Shown in pieces: positions 35,065 to 43,780 of a stretch of 64,000 nt of DNA. The notes under the pieces were generated by a model. That model saw nothing but the letters and a program-made list of their open reading frames with translations, had not been told where the DNA came from and did not search any database. A program made the translations under genes and the position numbers. This DNA is from Polaribacter sp. (lineage in GTDB: Bacteria > Bacteroidota > Bacteroidia > Flavobacteriales > Flavobacteriaceae), in the NCBI GenBank assembly GCA_029245785.1, contig JAQWOR010000021.1, positions 1-64,000 of the forward strand. The letters are read 5' to 3'. Each line of letters opens with the position of its first letter. Positions within the stretch are counted from its first letter, which is position 1.

Positions 35065-36561
35065 TTACTCTATTAAAAAGTTTTGTAATACATCTGCTAT
35101 TTTACGGTTGTCTGATAACTGCGGAATCTTATTTTGTCCTCCAAACTTCCCAATCGATTTCATATATGCATGAAAGCCTCCTTTTTTTACCTTTCTGATA
35201 AGCAACGGGCGCAACACTTTTCCTTTAATCAAATCAAGGTAATACATGTTTTGCGCCTGCATAGAAGCGTCAATTTTTGAGGCAAATTCCTCCAAATTTT
35301 CAGGGGCATTTTCAAACTCAATAAACCATTCGTGATATGGAATTCCTTCTGCTGGATTTACTTGCGGAGCCACTGTAAACTCACTAATACGAGTGGCGGT
35401 TTCTAGTATTGAATCATTCAATGCCTTTTCTACTTCTTTTCCTATTACGTGTTCTCCAAAAGCAGAAATAAAGTGCTTGATCCGCCCCGTAACTTTTATT
35501 CGATAGGGTTGTAATGACGTGAACTCAATTGTATCACCAATATTATACCCCCAAAGACCTGCATTGGTATTTAAAATTAGTACATAATTCACGTTCTTTC
35601 GCACTTCTTTTAACGATATTCTTGTTGGGTTTTCATCAAAAAATTCGTCTGCAGGAATAAACTCATAAAAAATACCACTGTTCAGTTGCAGTAACATTCC
35701 TTTTTCGGTTTGAGAATCTTGATAGGCTATAAACCCTTCTGAAGCCGGGTACAATTCTATATAATCTATTTTTTTGCCAATTAAGGATTCAAATTTATTT
35801 TTATACGGCTCAAAATTAACGCCTCCATAGATAAAGAAATTAAAATTAGGGAACAATTCAGAAATGGATTTTCCGGTCTTTTCAATCAGTTTTTCAAAAT
35901 ACATTTGCACCCAAGAAGGAATCCCACTAATAACAGATAAGTCTTCATGAATGGTTTCTTCAACAATGGCATTTACTTTGGTGTCCCAATCTTCAATGCA
36001 ATTGGTTTTCCAACTTGGCAAGCGGTTTTTAAGCAAATACTGAGGCACATAATGTGCCACAATTCCACTTAATCGTCCCAATTTTATTCCATGCTCACTT
36101 TCTAACACAGGGCTTCCTTGTAAAAAAATCATCTTGCCGTTTACAAAACTTGCGTTATTTGTTTCAGCAATATAAAACAACAAGGCGTTTCGCGCTGCTT
36201 TGATATGTGTTGGCATTGAATCTTTGGTAATTGGAATGTATTTTGCGCCAGAAGTTGTTCCTGATGTTTTAGCAAAATAGATTGGTTTCCCTTTCCACAA
36301 AACATCTTTTTCTCCAGCAACAATTCTATCTACATAAGGTCTTAATCCTTCGTAATCGTTTACTGAAACTCGTTTTTTAAAATCTGTATAATTCTGAATA
36401 TTTTTAAAATCATGGTCTCTCCCAAAAGCGGTGTTCGCTGCTTTTGAAATTAATTTTTTAAACACCTTTTCTTGTGTTTTATGGGGTTTTTTTGCCCAAG
36501 CATACACGCGTCTTCGAACTTGTTTGGCAAATGGAATGGCAAAAACAGATTTTACACTCAT
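35065..36561 (-). CDS. GH3 family protein
   Basis: 498 residues. GH3 proteins are ANL-fold acyl-adenylating enzymes; the plant members conjugate amino acids to hormones. The bacterial ones have unknown substrates. Visible motifs are FAKTSGTTSGAKYIPIT (ATP loop), LYPASEGFIAYQD (substrate/ATP region), LNTNAGLWGYNIGDTIEF (Asp for adenylate) and ISAFGEHVIGKEVEKAL (lid). No signal peptide, so it is cytosolic. It lies 21 bases after the M23 peptidase stop within the minus-strand run. Confidence 0.88.
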   Translation of the reverse strand: MSVKSVFAIPFAKQVRRRVYAWAKKPHKTQEKVFKKLISKAANTAFGRDHDFKNIQNYTDFKKRVSVNDYEGLRPYVDRIVAGEKDVLWKGKPIYFAKTSGTTSGAKYIPITKDSMPTHIKAARNALLFYIAETNNASFVNGKMIFLQGSPVLESEHGIKLGRLSGIVAHYVPQYLLKNRLPSWKTNCIEDWDTKVNAIVEETIHEDLSVISGIPSWVQMYFEKLIEKTGKSISELFPNFNFFIYGGVNFEPYKNKFESLIGKKIDYIELYPASEGFIAYQDSQTEKGMLLQLNSGIFYEFIPADEFFDENPTRISLKEVRKNVNYVLILNTNAGLWGYNIGDTIEFTSLQPYRIKVTGRIKHFISAFGEHVIGKEVEKALNDSILETATRISEFTVAPQVNPAEGIPYHEWFIEFENAPENLEEFASKIDASMQAQNMYYLDLIKGKVLRPLLIRKVKKGGFHAYMKSIGKFGGQNKIPQLSDNRKIADVLQNFLIE

Positions 36562-36582
36562 TTTCTTTTAGATATACGTTTT

Positions 36583-37455
36583 TTACTCAAAATCTATGTA
36601 ATTAATTGGGTTTACTGGATAGCCATTGTACCACAATTCGAAATGTAAATGTGGCCCTGTAGAGAGTTCTCCTGTAGAACCCACACTCGCAATTACTTCG
36701 CCTGATTTTACAAAATCTCCTTGTTGTTTTAGCAAAGCGCCATTGTGTTTGTACACAGAAATAAACCCATTTACATGCTCTATAATAATAACATACCCTG
36801 TTTCTGCAGTCCATTCAGCAAAAATAACCGTTCCGTCTTCAATTACTTTGATAGGCGTGCCAGTAGCAGCAACAATATCTATGGCAAAATGTTTGTTATT
36901 GGCATTAAAATGCTGAGTAATATTCCCTGTAATTGGAGCGAAAAATACAATATCAATTTTATTTTCTGCTTTATCAAACAACGGAAAACGATCTTTACTC
37001 TCTACTTTTTCTCTGAAAACAGAGTCTGCTCTTGTAGCGTTCAATTTTTTCATATCAATCGCTGTGTAGGTTACTTTTTTCTTAAGAGAATCAATATTTT
37101 CATCTGTTATCGGGTAGTTTCCTGTCAACACTGTAATTAACGATTGTGTATAGTTTTGTAAAACTCCTAATCTGTTTTTCAACGAGTCTGTTTCATATAC
37201 CAATTGGGTAGCTTTTCTTTGTAAGCTCGTAGAAGAATAGCCAGGAATATACTCTTTAAGAGGTGTAAATGCGATAAAAACAATTGTAAGAGAAACTAAG
37301 AAAATCGAAAAAACACTGCCTAAAACAAAAATGTTTAAACGAGATAACTTGATAGAAAAATATTCTTGAAATGAATTTTCATTCAAAATAACCAATCTAA
37401 ATTTACTGGTTATTTTTTCTCTGAATTTTCCTTTTTTTTTGGTTTTTTTTACCAC
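36583..37455 (-). CDS. M23 family metallopeptidase, membrane-anchored
   Basis: 290 residues. The protein has a basic N-terminus, a membrane helix at about 47-70 (FVLGSVFSIFLVSLTIVFIA), a coiled-coil segment, and a C-terminal LytM domain. The zinc ligands are intact: HFAIDIVAATG supplies His and Asp, and GPHLHFELW supplies the HxH pair. LytM enzymes cut peptide cross-links in peptidoglycan. The anchor faces the periplasm. It follows nadD in the run from yicC. Confidence 0.9.
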   Translation of the reverse strand: MVKKTKKKGKFREKITSKFRLVILNENSFQEYFSIKLSRLNIFVLGSVFSIFLVSLTIVFIAFTPLKEYIPGYSSTSLQRKATQLVYETDSLKNRLGVLQNYTQSLITVLTGNYPITDENIDSLKKKVTYTAIDMKKLNATRADSVFREKVESKDRFPLFDKAENKIDIVFFAPITGNITQHFNANNKHFAIDIVAATGTPIKVIEDGTVIFAEWTAETGYVIIIEHVNGFISVYKHNGALLKQQGDFVKSGEVIASVGSTGELSTGPHLHFELWYNGYPVNPINYIDFE

Positions 37456-37502
37456 AAATAAATGTATTAGAATTACAAATATACAACGAAAAAATAGGGC
37501 AC

Positions 37503-38087
37503 CTATTTCTTATAAAAATTCATTTCATCAATATACTCCCAAACAGGTTCTGGCAACAATGGTCGTGTGTTTTTTTGAGTTTTGATTCCTTCTCTAATTT
37601 TTGTTGATGAAATTTCTACAATTGGCGCTTCTATTCTGTGAATTTTTGTATGATTATCGAACCGTGTCTCAATGTTTCCTCTAGAAATTCTTGGATACAC
37701 ATAAATGTGATGATGTGCTAAAATGGTTGTGTAATTTTTCCATTTATGAAAGCTCTTCAAATTATCTTCTCCCATAATTAAACTGAAAGAATGGGCTGGA
37801 TATTTCTCTATGATATGCGCCAAGGTATGCACTGTGTAATTTGGTTGTGGCAATGAAAACTCTATGTTAGAAGGTTTTATTTTAGGGTAATTTTCGGTAG
37901 CTCTATACACCAGATCCAAGCGGTGATTGTCTGCTAATAACGTGCTTTTTTTCTTCAATGGGTTGTGCGGTGTTACCACCATCCAAATTTCATCTAAATC
38001 AGAATGTTCTACCATGTGGTTGGCAATAATCAAATGCCCAATATGAATGGGATTGAATGTGCCAAAATATAACCCTATATTTTTCAT
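37503..38087 (-). CDS. nadD: Nicotinate-nucleotide adenylyltransferase
   Basis: 194 residues from ATG 38087, giving MKNIGLYFGTFNPIHIGHL with the GxFxPxHxGH nucleotide-transfer motif at the very N-terminus; the seven further residues upstream to 38108 are unlikely. The ATP-binding ISSTKIREG is near the C-terminus. It makes deamido-NAD from NaMN and ATP. It lies 53 bases after gmk. Confidence 0.94.
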   Translation of the reverse strand: MKNIGLYFGTFNPIHIGHLIIANHMVEHSDLDEIWMVVTPHNPLKKKSTLLADNHRLDLVYRATENYPKIKPSNIEFSLPQPNYTVHTLAHIIEKYPAHSFSLIMGEDNLKSFHKWKNYTTILAHHHIYVYPRISRGNIETRFDNHTKIHRIEAPIVEISSTKIREGIKTQKNTRPLLPEPVWEYIDEMNFYKK

Positions 38088-38140
38088 TTTCAATGATTGT
38101 AACACCAAGACAAAAGATTTTCCTTGATCTTTTATCCTAT

Positions 38141-38737
38141 TTATTGGTCTGAATTTTTATCTAATTCTAAAAAATCTATGACCAGCTCTTCTGCTTCTTT
38201 TAAAGCAACTGGCAACTCGTAGTTTTTAATAATTACATCAAACTGAGGTGCGGTTGCTAGCTCAATAGATGCTTTTGCAATTCGCATACTGATCTTTTCA
38301 TCGCTTTCAGTTTTGCGTTTTTTCAATCGTATTTTTAATTCATCTACACTTGGTGGTTTTACAAAAACTGCCAAGGTCTTATTAGGATACTTCTTTTTTA
38401 TTCGCAAGCCTCCAACAACATCAATGTCAAAAATAACGTGCTTTTTTAGTGCCCAAATACGTTCTATTTCTGACTTTAGCGTTCCGTAAAAGTTATCTCG
38501 ATACACTTCTTCCCACTCTAAAAAATCATCACTTTTAATATGTGCTTTAAAGGTTTCTAAAGAAATAAAATAATAATCTTCTTGATCAATTTCTTCTCCT
38601 CTTTTTTTTCGCGAAGTTGCAGAAACAGAAAACGCTAAATTGAGTTTTTCTTGTGCTAATAAATGACGAACAATTGTTGTTTTACCGGAACCTGAGGGTG
38701 CTGAAAAAACAAATAATTTACCTTCGAATTTTTTCAT
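38141..38737 (-). CDS. gmk: Guanylate kinase
   Basis: 198 residues. P-loop SAPSGSGKTTIVRHL, GMP-binding SATSRKKRGEE and EDYYFIS, the Glu in FLEWEEVYRDNFYGT, and HVIFDIDVVGG are canonical. It phosphorylates GMP to GDP. It lies 25 bases after yicC, and the yicC-gmk-nadD order is conserved in Bacteroidota. Confidence 0.95.
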   Translation of the reverse strand: MKKFEGKLFVFSAPSGSGKTTIVRHLLAQEKLNLAFSVSATSRKKRGEEIDQEDYYFISLETFKAHIKSDDFLEWEEVYRDNFYGTLKSEIERIWALKKHVIFDIDVVGGLRIKKKYPNKTLAVFVKPPSVDELKIRLKKRKTESDEKISMRIAKASIELATAPQFDVIIKNYELPVALKEAEELVIDFLELDKNSDQ

Positions 38738-38762
38738 TTTAATTTAAAATTGAAACCTAAAT

Positions 38763-39629
38763 TTATAATACGTTTAAAATTTGTTCTTTAATTTTTTCGA
38801 GCTCATTTTTCATCTGAATTACCGCTTTTTGCATTGGTGCATAATTTGCTTTTGAGCCTGTTGTATTAACTTCTCTACCAATTTCTTGAACAATAAATCC
38901 TAATTTTTTACCATTTGAACTGTTGCTGTTCAACTCTGTCAAAAAATATTCTAAATGATTTGCCAAACGAACTTTTTCTTCGTTGATGTCTAATTTTTCT
39001 AAGTAATAAATCAACTCTTGTTCAAAGCGGTTTTTGTCTACCTCTACTTTTAAATCTGCCAATGCTTTTTGCAACCGCTCTTTTACATGCTCAATACGGT
39101 CAGCATCCAACGCATTTACTTCTTCTAAATATTTTTTAATATGGGCTATTCGCAATTTAAAATCATCTTCTAAAGAAGCGGCTTCATCAGTTCTATATTG
39201 TACAATTTCTTTAATGGCTGTATCAATTGCAGCATCAATTAAACTCCATTCTTTTTCATCTAGCTCTTCTCGTTCTGTACCTAAAGCATCCGGCATTTTA
39301 ATCGCCATTTTCAACAATTCAACATCATCTGAAGCGTCTGTAAATAGCACATTTTTTAATTGTTGCATATACTCGTGTACAACTCCTTTATTAATAACTG
39401 TAGTCGTTTCATCCGCCGTCATTTCTACATAGATAGAAAAATCTATTTTCCCTCTCACCAAGTTTGCTGCTAGTTTTTTTCGAACATTCAATTCCTTTCC
39501 TTTATAATATGACGGAATCCGTACGTTTAGATCTAAATTTTTACTGTTTAGAGATTTTACCTCTATGGTTACTTTTTTTGTGGGCAATTGCAATACGGAT
39601 TTTCCGTACCCTGTCATTGATTGAATCAT
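38763..39629 (-). CDS. yicC: YicC/YloC family endoribonuclease
   Basis: 288 residues starting MIQSMTGYGK, the exact family signature, with VEVKSLNSKNLDLNVRIP-type repeat of conserved Glu/Lys and a C-terminal block GKKLGFIVQEIGREVNTTGSKAN, described here by its Gln-Glu-x-x-Arg-Glu and Asn-Thr core. The E. coli homologue is a manganese-dependent hexameric endoribonuclease acting on small RNA. It is the first gene of the minus-strand run, promoters being divergent from upp across a 228-base gap. Confidence 0.92.
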   Translation of the reverse strand: MIQSMTGYGKSVLQLPTKKVTIEVKSLNSKNLDLNVRIPSYYKGKELNVRKKLAANLVRGKIDFSIYVEMTADETTTVINKGVVHEYMQQLKNVLFTDASDDVELLKMAIKMPDALGTEREELDEKEWSLIDAAIDTAIKEIVQYRTDEAASLEDDFKLRIAHIKKYLEEVNALDADRIEHVKERLQKALADLKVEVDKNRFEQELIYYLEKLDINEEKVRLANHLEYFLTELNSNSSNGKKLGFIVQEIGREVNTTGSKANYAPMQKAVIQMKNELEKIKEQILNVL

Positions 39630-39829
39630 TCAATAAAATTTTAATACAAGCACAAAGGTACGTAATTATTTAACGAATTGTGATCCAAAAACAATCTCTA
39701 AAAGAAGTATCAATCAAGAAAACTATCTCATTTAAAAAAGCTATTAACTTCTGTTAAAAATGGCTACTTTCGCAATTCAACCTGCAAAATTTTAAAAAAC
39801 AACAGCAACTGCACTAAAAACAAATTCAC

Positions 39830-39837
39830 TAAATTTG
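39830..39837 (+). promoter_or_regulatory. -7 promoter element for upp
   Basis: TAAATTTG fits TAnnTTTG and lies 20 bases before the ATG at 39858. The rest of the 228-base yicC-upp gap shows no gene. Confidence 0.45.
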
Positions 39838-39857
39838 TCTTAAAACTTGTACATACA

Positions 39858-40511
39858 ATGACCATTCATCACCTAGAAAAAAATAATTCCATACTTAATA
39901 CATTTATTTCAGAAATCAGAGATATAACTCTTCAGAAAGATTCCCTTCGTTTTAGAAGAAACATTGAGCGTATTGGAGAAATTTTAAGTTATGAGCTCAG
40001 TAAAACCCTCTCATATGCTTCTACAAATACCACAACACCTTTAGGGGTAAAAAACAGCAACTTATTTGCTAATGATATTGTATTGTGTTCTATTTTAAGA
40101 GCAGGCTTACCTTTGCATCAAGGCCTACTAAATTATTTTGATGGCGCAGAGAATGCTTTTATTTCAGCCTATCGTCATCATCCAAACAATACAGAAGATT
40201 TTGAAATTATTGTAGAGTATTTTGCAGCGCCTTCTATTGAAAATAAAACAGTCTTATTAGCAGATCCGATGCTGGCAACCGGACAATCTTTGGTTGCCGT
40301 TTATGAGGCTATCAAAAAACATGGAAACGCAAAACAAATTCATATTGTTGCCGTAATCGCTTCTGCAGAAGGTATTGATTTTATTAAAAACCACTTTCCA
40401 GAAAATACGCATTTATGGGTTGCCACTATTGATGATGAACTCAATGATAAAGGGTACATCATTCCAGGATTGGGTGATGCTGGTGATTTGGCTTTTGGCA
40501 CTAAACTATAA
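39858..40511 (+). CDS. upp: Uracil phosphoribosyltransferase
   Basis: 217 residues. CSILRAGLPLHQGLLNYFD holds the conserved Arg-Ala-Gly loop, and LADPMLATGQSLVAVYEAI is the PRPP-binding loop. It converts uracil and PRPP to UMP. The C-terminal PGLGDAGDLAFGTKL fits the uracil site. It ends inside the convergent DUF6427 gene by 11 bases. With pdp and tdk it salvages pyrimidines. Confidence 0.93.
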   Translation: MTIHHLEKNNSILNTFISEIRDITLQKDSLRFRRNIERIGEILSYELSKTLSYASTNTTTPLGVKNSNLFANDIVLCSILRAGLPLHQGLLNYFDGAENAFISAYRHHPNNTEDFEIIVEYFAAPSIENKTVLLADPMLATGQSLVAVYEAIKKHGNAKQIHIVAVIASAEGIDFIKNHFPENTHLWVATIDDELNDKGYIIPGLGDAGDLAFGTKL

Positions 40512-41430
40512 AGTGAATCGCAAAAGACAACACTAAAAAGAGTACGAGTATAATATCTACAAGTATTTTTCTCTTTACAAATTGCACCCAATTAGCAATA
40601 ATAATTGTTGCCGGAATGCTTATTGCAATCACTTCTGCCCCGCTATGTGTTGTTAGCAATCCTACAAATACAATTGCCACAATTAAGTGCAACAGTAACA
40701 AAACCCAACTTCTTTTAAGCTGATTACTTACAGAAAATATTTTTGAAGATCTTGCTATAATTGACAGCAATACAAAAAATCCAAAAAGCCCAAAGGTCAG
40801 TTGATAAAAAGGAGTGTCATACACACTAAAATCATAAACAGTAGAAAATTCAAACAAAGAAGTGAACAACCCCATTTGATCGGTATAAAAACAATAGGTG
40901 TAATACAAAAACACGGGAGTCCCAAATCCTAAAAAAGGAATCAGAACGGTTTGAATTTTAACTTTTATAAAAAGAATAATCGCCGCAAAGATTACTAGAA
41001 TATATACAATTGTAAAAGGCTCTAAAATAAAAGAAACCCCAAGCCACAACCCTCCGTCAACTAATTTTTCTAAAACTGCTTTTGAACTCCTAAGGCTGTA
41101 TACTTTCCTTAAGAACAACAACAGCGTTAAATTGACAATTACTATTTTAAAATCAGAAATAATATTAGGAAAAAAGCCTAAGCTTATCACAAAAAACAAA
41201 AAAGCATAAGAACTATCTTCTGTCAATTTATTCTTAGACACAATAAAATTATAGAGAAAGAAAAGTGCTAAAAACACAAAAAAACCTCCTAATATCTGTA
41301 GCCATACCCCTATATGAATGCTCTCAAAACGGTAAACAACAATAAATAAAACAACATATAGTATAAAAAGAATACTTATGAGTAAAAAATTAACTGGTTT
41401 TGATTTGCCGAAAAAATTGGCTAGCATCAT
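40501..41430 (-). CDS. DUF6427 integral membrane protein
   Basis: 309 residues with about eight to nine membrane segments and the N-terminus MMLANFFGKSKPVNFLL, where Phe-Gly-Lys-Ser-Lys-Pro is the characteristic family opening. Polar residues between segments are few. The family is confined to Bacteroidota, with no assigned function. It commonly lies near upp, DUF6341 and trmB, as here. Confidence 0.82.
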   Translation of the reverse strand: MMLANFFGKSKPVNFLLISILFILYVVLFIVVYRFESIHIGVWLQILGGFFVFLALFFLYNFIVSKNKLTEDSSYAFLFFVISLGFFPNIISDFKIVIVNLTLLLFLRKVYSLRSSKAVLEKLVDGGLWLGVSFILEPFTIVYILVIFAAIILFIKVKIQTVLIPFLGFGTPVFLYYTYCFYTDQMGLFTSLFEFSTVYDFSVYDTPFYQLTFGLFGFFVLLSIIARSSKIFSVSNQLKRSWVLLLLHLIVAIVFVGLLTTHSGAEVIAISIPATIIIANWVQFVKRKILVDIILVLFLVLSFAIHFIV

Positions 41431-41439
41431 TTGTTTTTA

Positions 41440-41447
41440 TATTTTTG
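41440..41447 (+). promoter_or_regulatory. -7 promoter element for the DUF6341-trmB group
   Basis: TATTTTTG fits TAnnTTTG and is 21 bases before ATG 41469. It lies between the divergent DUF6427 and DUF6341 starts. Confidence 0.45.
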
Positions 41448-41468
41448 CAGTGTAAATATACTTAAGTT

Positions 41469-41678
41469 ATGATAGCAGGCAATATTTTTAGATTAATTGG
41501 TGATTTTTTTACTTGGGCTTTTTCGCCGTTCGAGGCCTTGCGTTTAAGTGACCTTAACTGGTGGCAGTCAAATGTGGTTAGCTGGATCTTTATAGTTGTT
41601 GGCCTGGTGTTATTTGCATACTGGATGAGAGAGTCAAAACGTTTTCAAAGAGAAGGCATCGAAGATTCTGCTGAATAA
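41469..41678 (+). CDS. DUF6341-like small membrane protein
   Basis: 69 residues with a hydrophobic N-terminal stretch (IFRLIGDFFTWAFSPFEAL), a conserved LRLSDLNWWQSNVVSW and a membrane helix (IFIVVGLVLFAYWM) before a charged tail. This is a small family in Flavobacteriia, always next to trmB or DUF6427 where I know it. Function unknown. trmB starts 8 bases after its stop. Confidence 0.72.
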   Translation: MIAGNIFRLIGDFFTWAFSPFEALRLSDLNWWQSNVVSWIFIVVGLVLFAYWMRESKRFQREGIEDSAE

Positions 41679-41686
41679 CTTTTATC

Positions 41687-42364
41687 TTGGGAAGCAAGAA
41701 CAAATTGAAACGGTTTCATGAAAACGAAACGTTCTCTAATGTCATTCAACCTACAAGAGAGGAAATATTAAATGGATTCTCTTTACAAGGAAAATGGCAT
41801 ACTTTTTTTAAAAACAACAATCCTATTGTACTAGAGTTAGGTTGTGGAAAAGGCGAATACACTATTGCTTTAGCAGAGAGAAATTCTACCAAAAATTTTA
41901 TTGGCATTGACATTAAAGGGGCCCGATTTTGGCGTGGAGCAAAAACTGCACTCGAAGAAAACCTGCCAAATGTTGCTTTTATCAGAACTCAAATCGAATT
42001 GGTAGATCAGTTGTTTTCTGAAAATGAAGTAGATGAAATTTGGATTACTTTTCCAGATCCACAAATCAAATACAAACGCACCAAACATCGTTTAACCAAC
42101 GCTGATTTTCTTAAAAAATACCATCGTGTTTTAAAAGAAAATGGGGTTGTCAATCTAAAAACAGACAGCGAATTTATGCATGGCTACACCTTAGGACTAT
42201 TGCATGGTGAAGGGCATGAGGTTTTAGAGTCAAATCACGACATCTACAAAAATACATACAGCTCTGAAGAACTCACAAGTACCCAAACTTTTTACGAAAA
42301 ACAATATTTAGAAAAAGGGAAACCAATTACATATATCAAGTTTAGAATCAACTATAAAAAATAG
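41687..42364 (+). CDS. trmB: tRNA (guanine-46-N7)-methyltransferase
   Basis: 225 residues started at TTG 41687; the resulting GSKNKLKRFHENETFSNV is the conserved N-terminus of flavobacterial TrmB, so the TTG is well supported. SAM motif VLELGCGKGEYTIALAER, GIDIKGARFWRGA and the catalytic ITFPDPQIKYKRTKHRL region are present. It methylates G46 of tRNA variable loops. The LysE-family gene begins 4 bases after its stop. Confidence 0.94.
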   Translation: MGSKNKLKRFHENETFSNVIQPTREEILNGFSLQGKWHTFFKNNNPIVLELGCGKGEYTIALAERNSTKNFIGIDIKGARFWRGAKTALEENLPNVAFIRTQIELVDQLFSENEVDEIWITFPDPQIKYKRTKHRLTNADFLKKYHRVLKENGVVNLKTDSEFMHGYTLGLLHGEGHEVLESNHDIYKNTYSSEELTSTQTFYEKQYLEKGKPITYIKFRINYKK

Positions 42365-42368
42365 CATT

Positions 42369-42980
42369 ATGTTTTTTATGCCGTTTCTACTTGGTCTTGT
42401 AACTTCATATGTGGGGTCTATTTCACCAAGTATGCTGAACATTACCGCTACAAAAATAAGCATTGAACAAGGTAAGAAAATCGCGATCCAATTTGCAATT
42501 GGAGTTTCAGTAATTGTCCTATTTCAAGCTTTTTTCGCCTTACTTTTTTTACAAGTTATTCATGAAAACCCTATTATTTTAGAATCTATAGAAACAGCAG
42601 CAATTGTCGTGTTTTCTATTTTGTCCCTTGTTTTTTTCAGAAAAGCAAGGCAAGAGCAACAAGAAATTTCAGCTACAAAATCGAAACCTAACGGATTTAT
42701 TACTGGCATGGGACTGTCGGCCATCAATATGTTTTCAATTCCTTTTTACTGTGGGGCTGGAGCCGCTTTTAACATGTATGACTGGCTAGAACTAGACACC
42801 ATTGATGTCCTTTTATTCACTTTGGGAGCAACTTTAGGCACATATTTAATTTTATACAGTTATATTTTATTCGCTGAAAAAATAAAATCTAAAATTGCAC
42901 AATTTTCAAAATACTTCAATTATATATTGTCCGCTATTACAGGATTTGTTGCCGTTATTTCACTCGTTAAAATATTGTAA
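42369..42980 (+). CDS. LysE family exporter
   Basis: 203 residues with six membrane segments, as usual for LysE/RhtB exporters. The N-terminus shows GLVTSYVGSISPSMLNITATK, a diverged form of the family's GPNxxxxx loop with Pro retained. Residues 80-100 are a charged cytoplasmic loop. It probably exports amino acids or small solutes; the substrate is unknown. The alkyltransferase-like gene starts 9 bases after its stop. Confidence 0.8.
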   Translation: MFFMPFLLGLVTSYVGSISPSMLNITATKISIEQGKKIAIQFAIGVSVIVLFQAFFALLFLQVIHENPIILESIETAAIVVFSILSLVFFRKARQEQQEISATKSKPNGFITGMGLSAINMFSIPFYCGAGAAFNMYDWLELDTIDVLLFTLGATLGTYLILYSYILFAEKIKSKIAQFSKYFNYILSAITGFVAVISLVKIL

Positions 42981-42989
42981 ATTGCTCCA

Positions 42990-43319
42990 ATGCAATCATC
43001 AGATAATTTCTTTGAAAAATCATATGCAGTAGCTCGTTTAATTCCCTACGGAAGGGTCACTAGCTATGGAGCAATTGCTAATTATTTAGGCGCTTCACGT
43101 TCTGCAAGAATGGTGGGTTGGGCAATGAATAGCTCTGGAAAACACGAAGATGTTCCCGCGCACCGAGTCGTTAATAGAAAAGGATTACTTACAGGAAAAC
43201 ATCATTTTCAAGGAACTAATTTAATGCAACAGCTCTTAGAAGGTGAAGGAATTGTAGTTATTGACAATCAGATTCAAAATTTTGAAACCGTCTTTTGGAA
43301 TCCGAGTGATGAATTATAA
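42990..43319 (+). CDS. Alkyltransferase-like (ATL) MGMT-family protein
   Basis: 109 residues consisting only of the DNA-binding MGMT domain. The acceptor position reads PAHRVVN where active enzymes have PCHRV, so alkyl transfer is impossible. GRVTSYGAIANYLGASRSARMVGWAM, described by its Tyr-Gly-Ala-Ile-Ala core and recognition helix, is intact. ATL proteins bind O6-alkylguanine and hand it to nucleotide excision repair; that is established for the family, inferred here. The window also has an active-type ogt at 13086. Confidence 0.88.
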   Translation: MQSSDNFFEKSYAVARLIPYGRVTSYGAIANYLGASRSARMVGWAMNSSGKHEDVPAHRVVNRKGLLTGKHHFQGTNLMQQLLEGEGIVVIDNQIQNFETVFWNPSDEL

Positions 43320-43492
43320 ATATAAAATCGAACTACCACAAACTTTGTCTGAATAAAGCGAACTTATAGGTCTATTAAAGATTTCCGATCGTTGCACTTT
43401 CAGAACCAGGAACCAAGACTTAATTATAACTAATTGATAGCGTTACTCATTTAAGTCGTAAAAGATAGAAGAACACTCTAAATAGCACTTGT

Positions 43493-43519
43493 CCTACAAG
43501 GTTTTCAAAACCTTGTAGG
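43493..43519. repeat. Perfect palindrome, REP-like
   Basis: CCTACAAGGTTTT (43493-43505) and AAAACCTTGTAGG (43507-43519) pair perfectly around one base. This word is familiar as a repeated intergenic palindrome in Flavobacteriaceae. No T run follows, so it is not a normal terminator. Confidence 0.6.
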
Positions 43520-43551
43520 TCTTGGAAGCAAAGGAAAGAAACTACGTAGCT

Positions 43552-43568
43552 TCGGATTTATAATCCGA
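43552..43568. repeat. Short palindrome next to the REP-like element
   Basis: TCGGATT and AATCCGA pair around TAT, and GATTTTTG follows, so it could end transcription weakly. It lies 33 bases after the first palindrome. Confidence 0.45.
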
Positions 43569-43712
43569 GATTTTTGTCATGCACCTAGATAATTGATAAT
43601 TATTTAGTTCTCAATAAGGCAGAGCTTATACGGCTTATTCTATTATTTATTTTCAAGCATCCCTTAATCAATAATCCTTAAACATCTCCTTTACTATCTG
43701 AACTCTATACCC

Positions 43713-43720
43713 TATCTTTG
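43713..43720 (+). promoter_or_regulatory. -7 promoter element for the mrp module
   Basis: TATCTTTG fits TAnnTTTG exactly and lies 60 bases before the mrp start. Confidence 0.5.
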
Positions 43721-43780
43721 TAGTTTAGAATTAATCTCAATTAAAGGTTTTATTCTCTCAATCTGACATTTTATAAAAAT

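Larger units (their letters stand above)
43320..43780. other. 461-base gene-free stretch with two palindromes
   Basis: No credible reading frame was seen on either strand. The stretch holds two palindromes, listed separately, an AT-rich segment from about 43580 and a -7 element close to mrp. It sits between the end of the upp-side genes and the iron-sulfur module. Confidence 0.6.

Noticed and set aside
43320-43780. tRNA, rRNA or CRISPR in the largest gene-free stretch
   Set aside because: No cloverleaf, no conserved rRNA words and no regularly spaced direct repeats; only two unlike palindromes.
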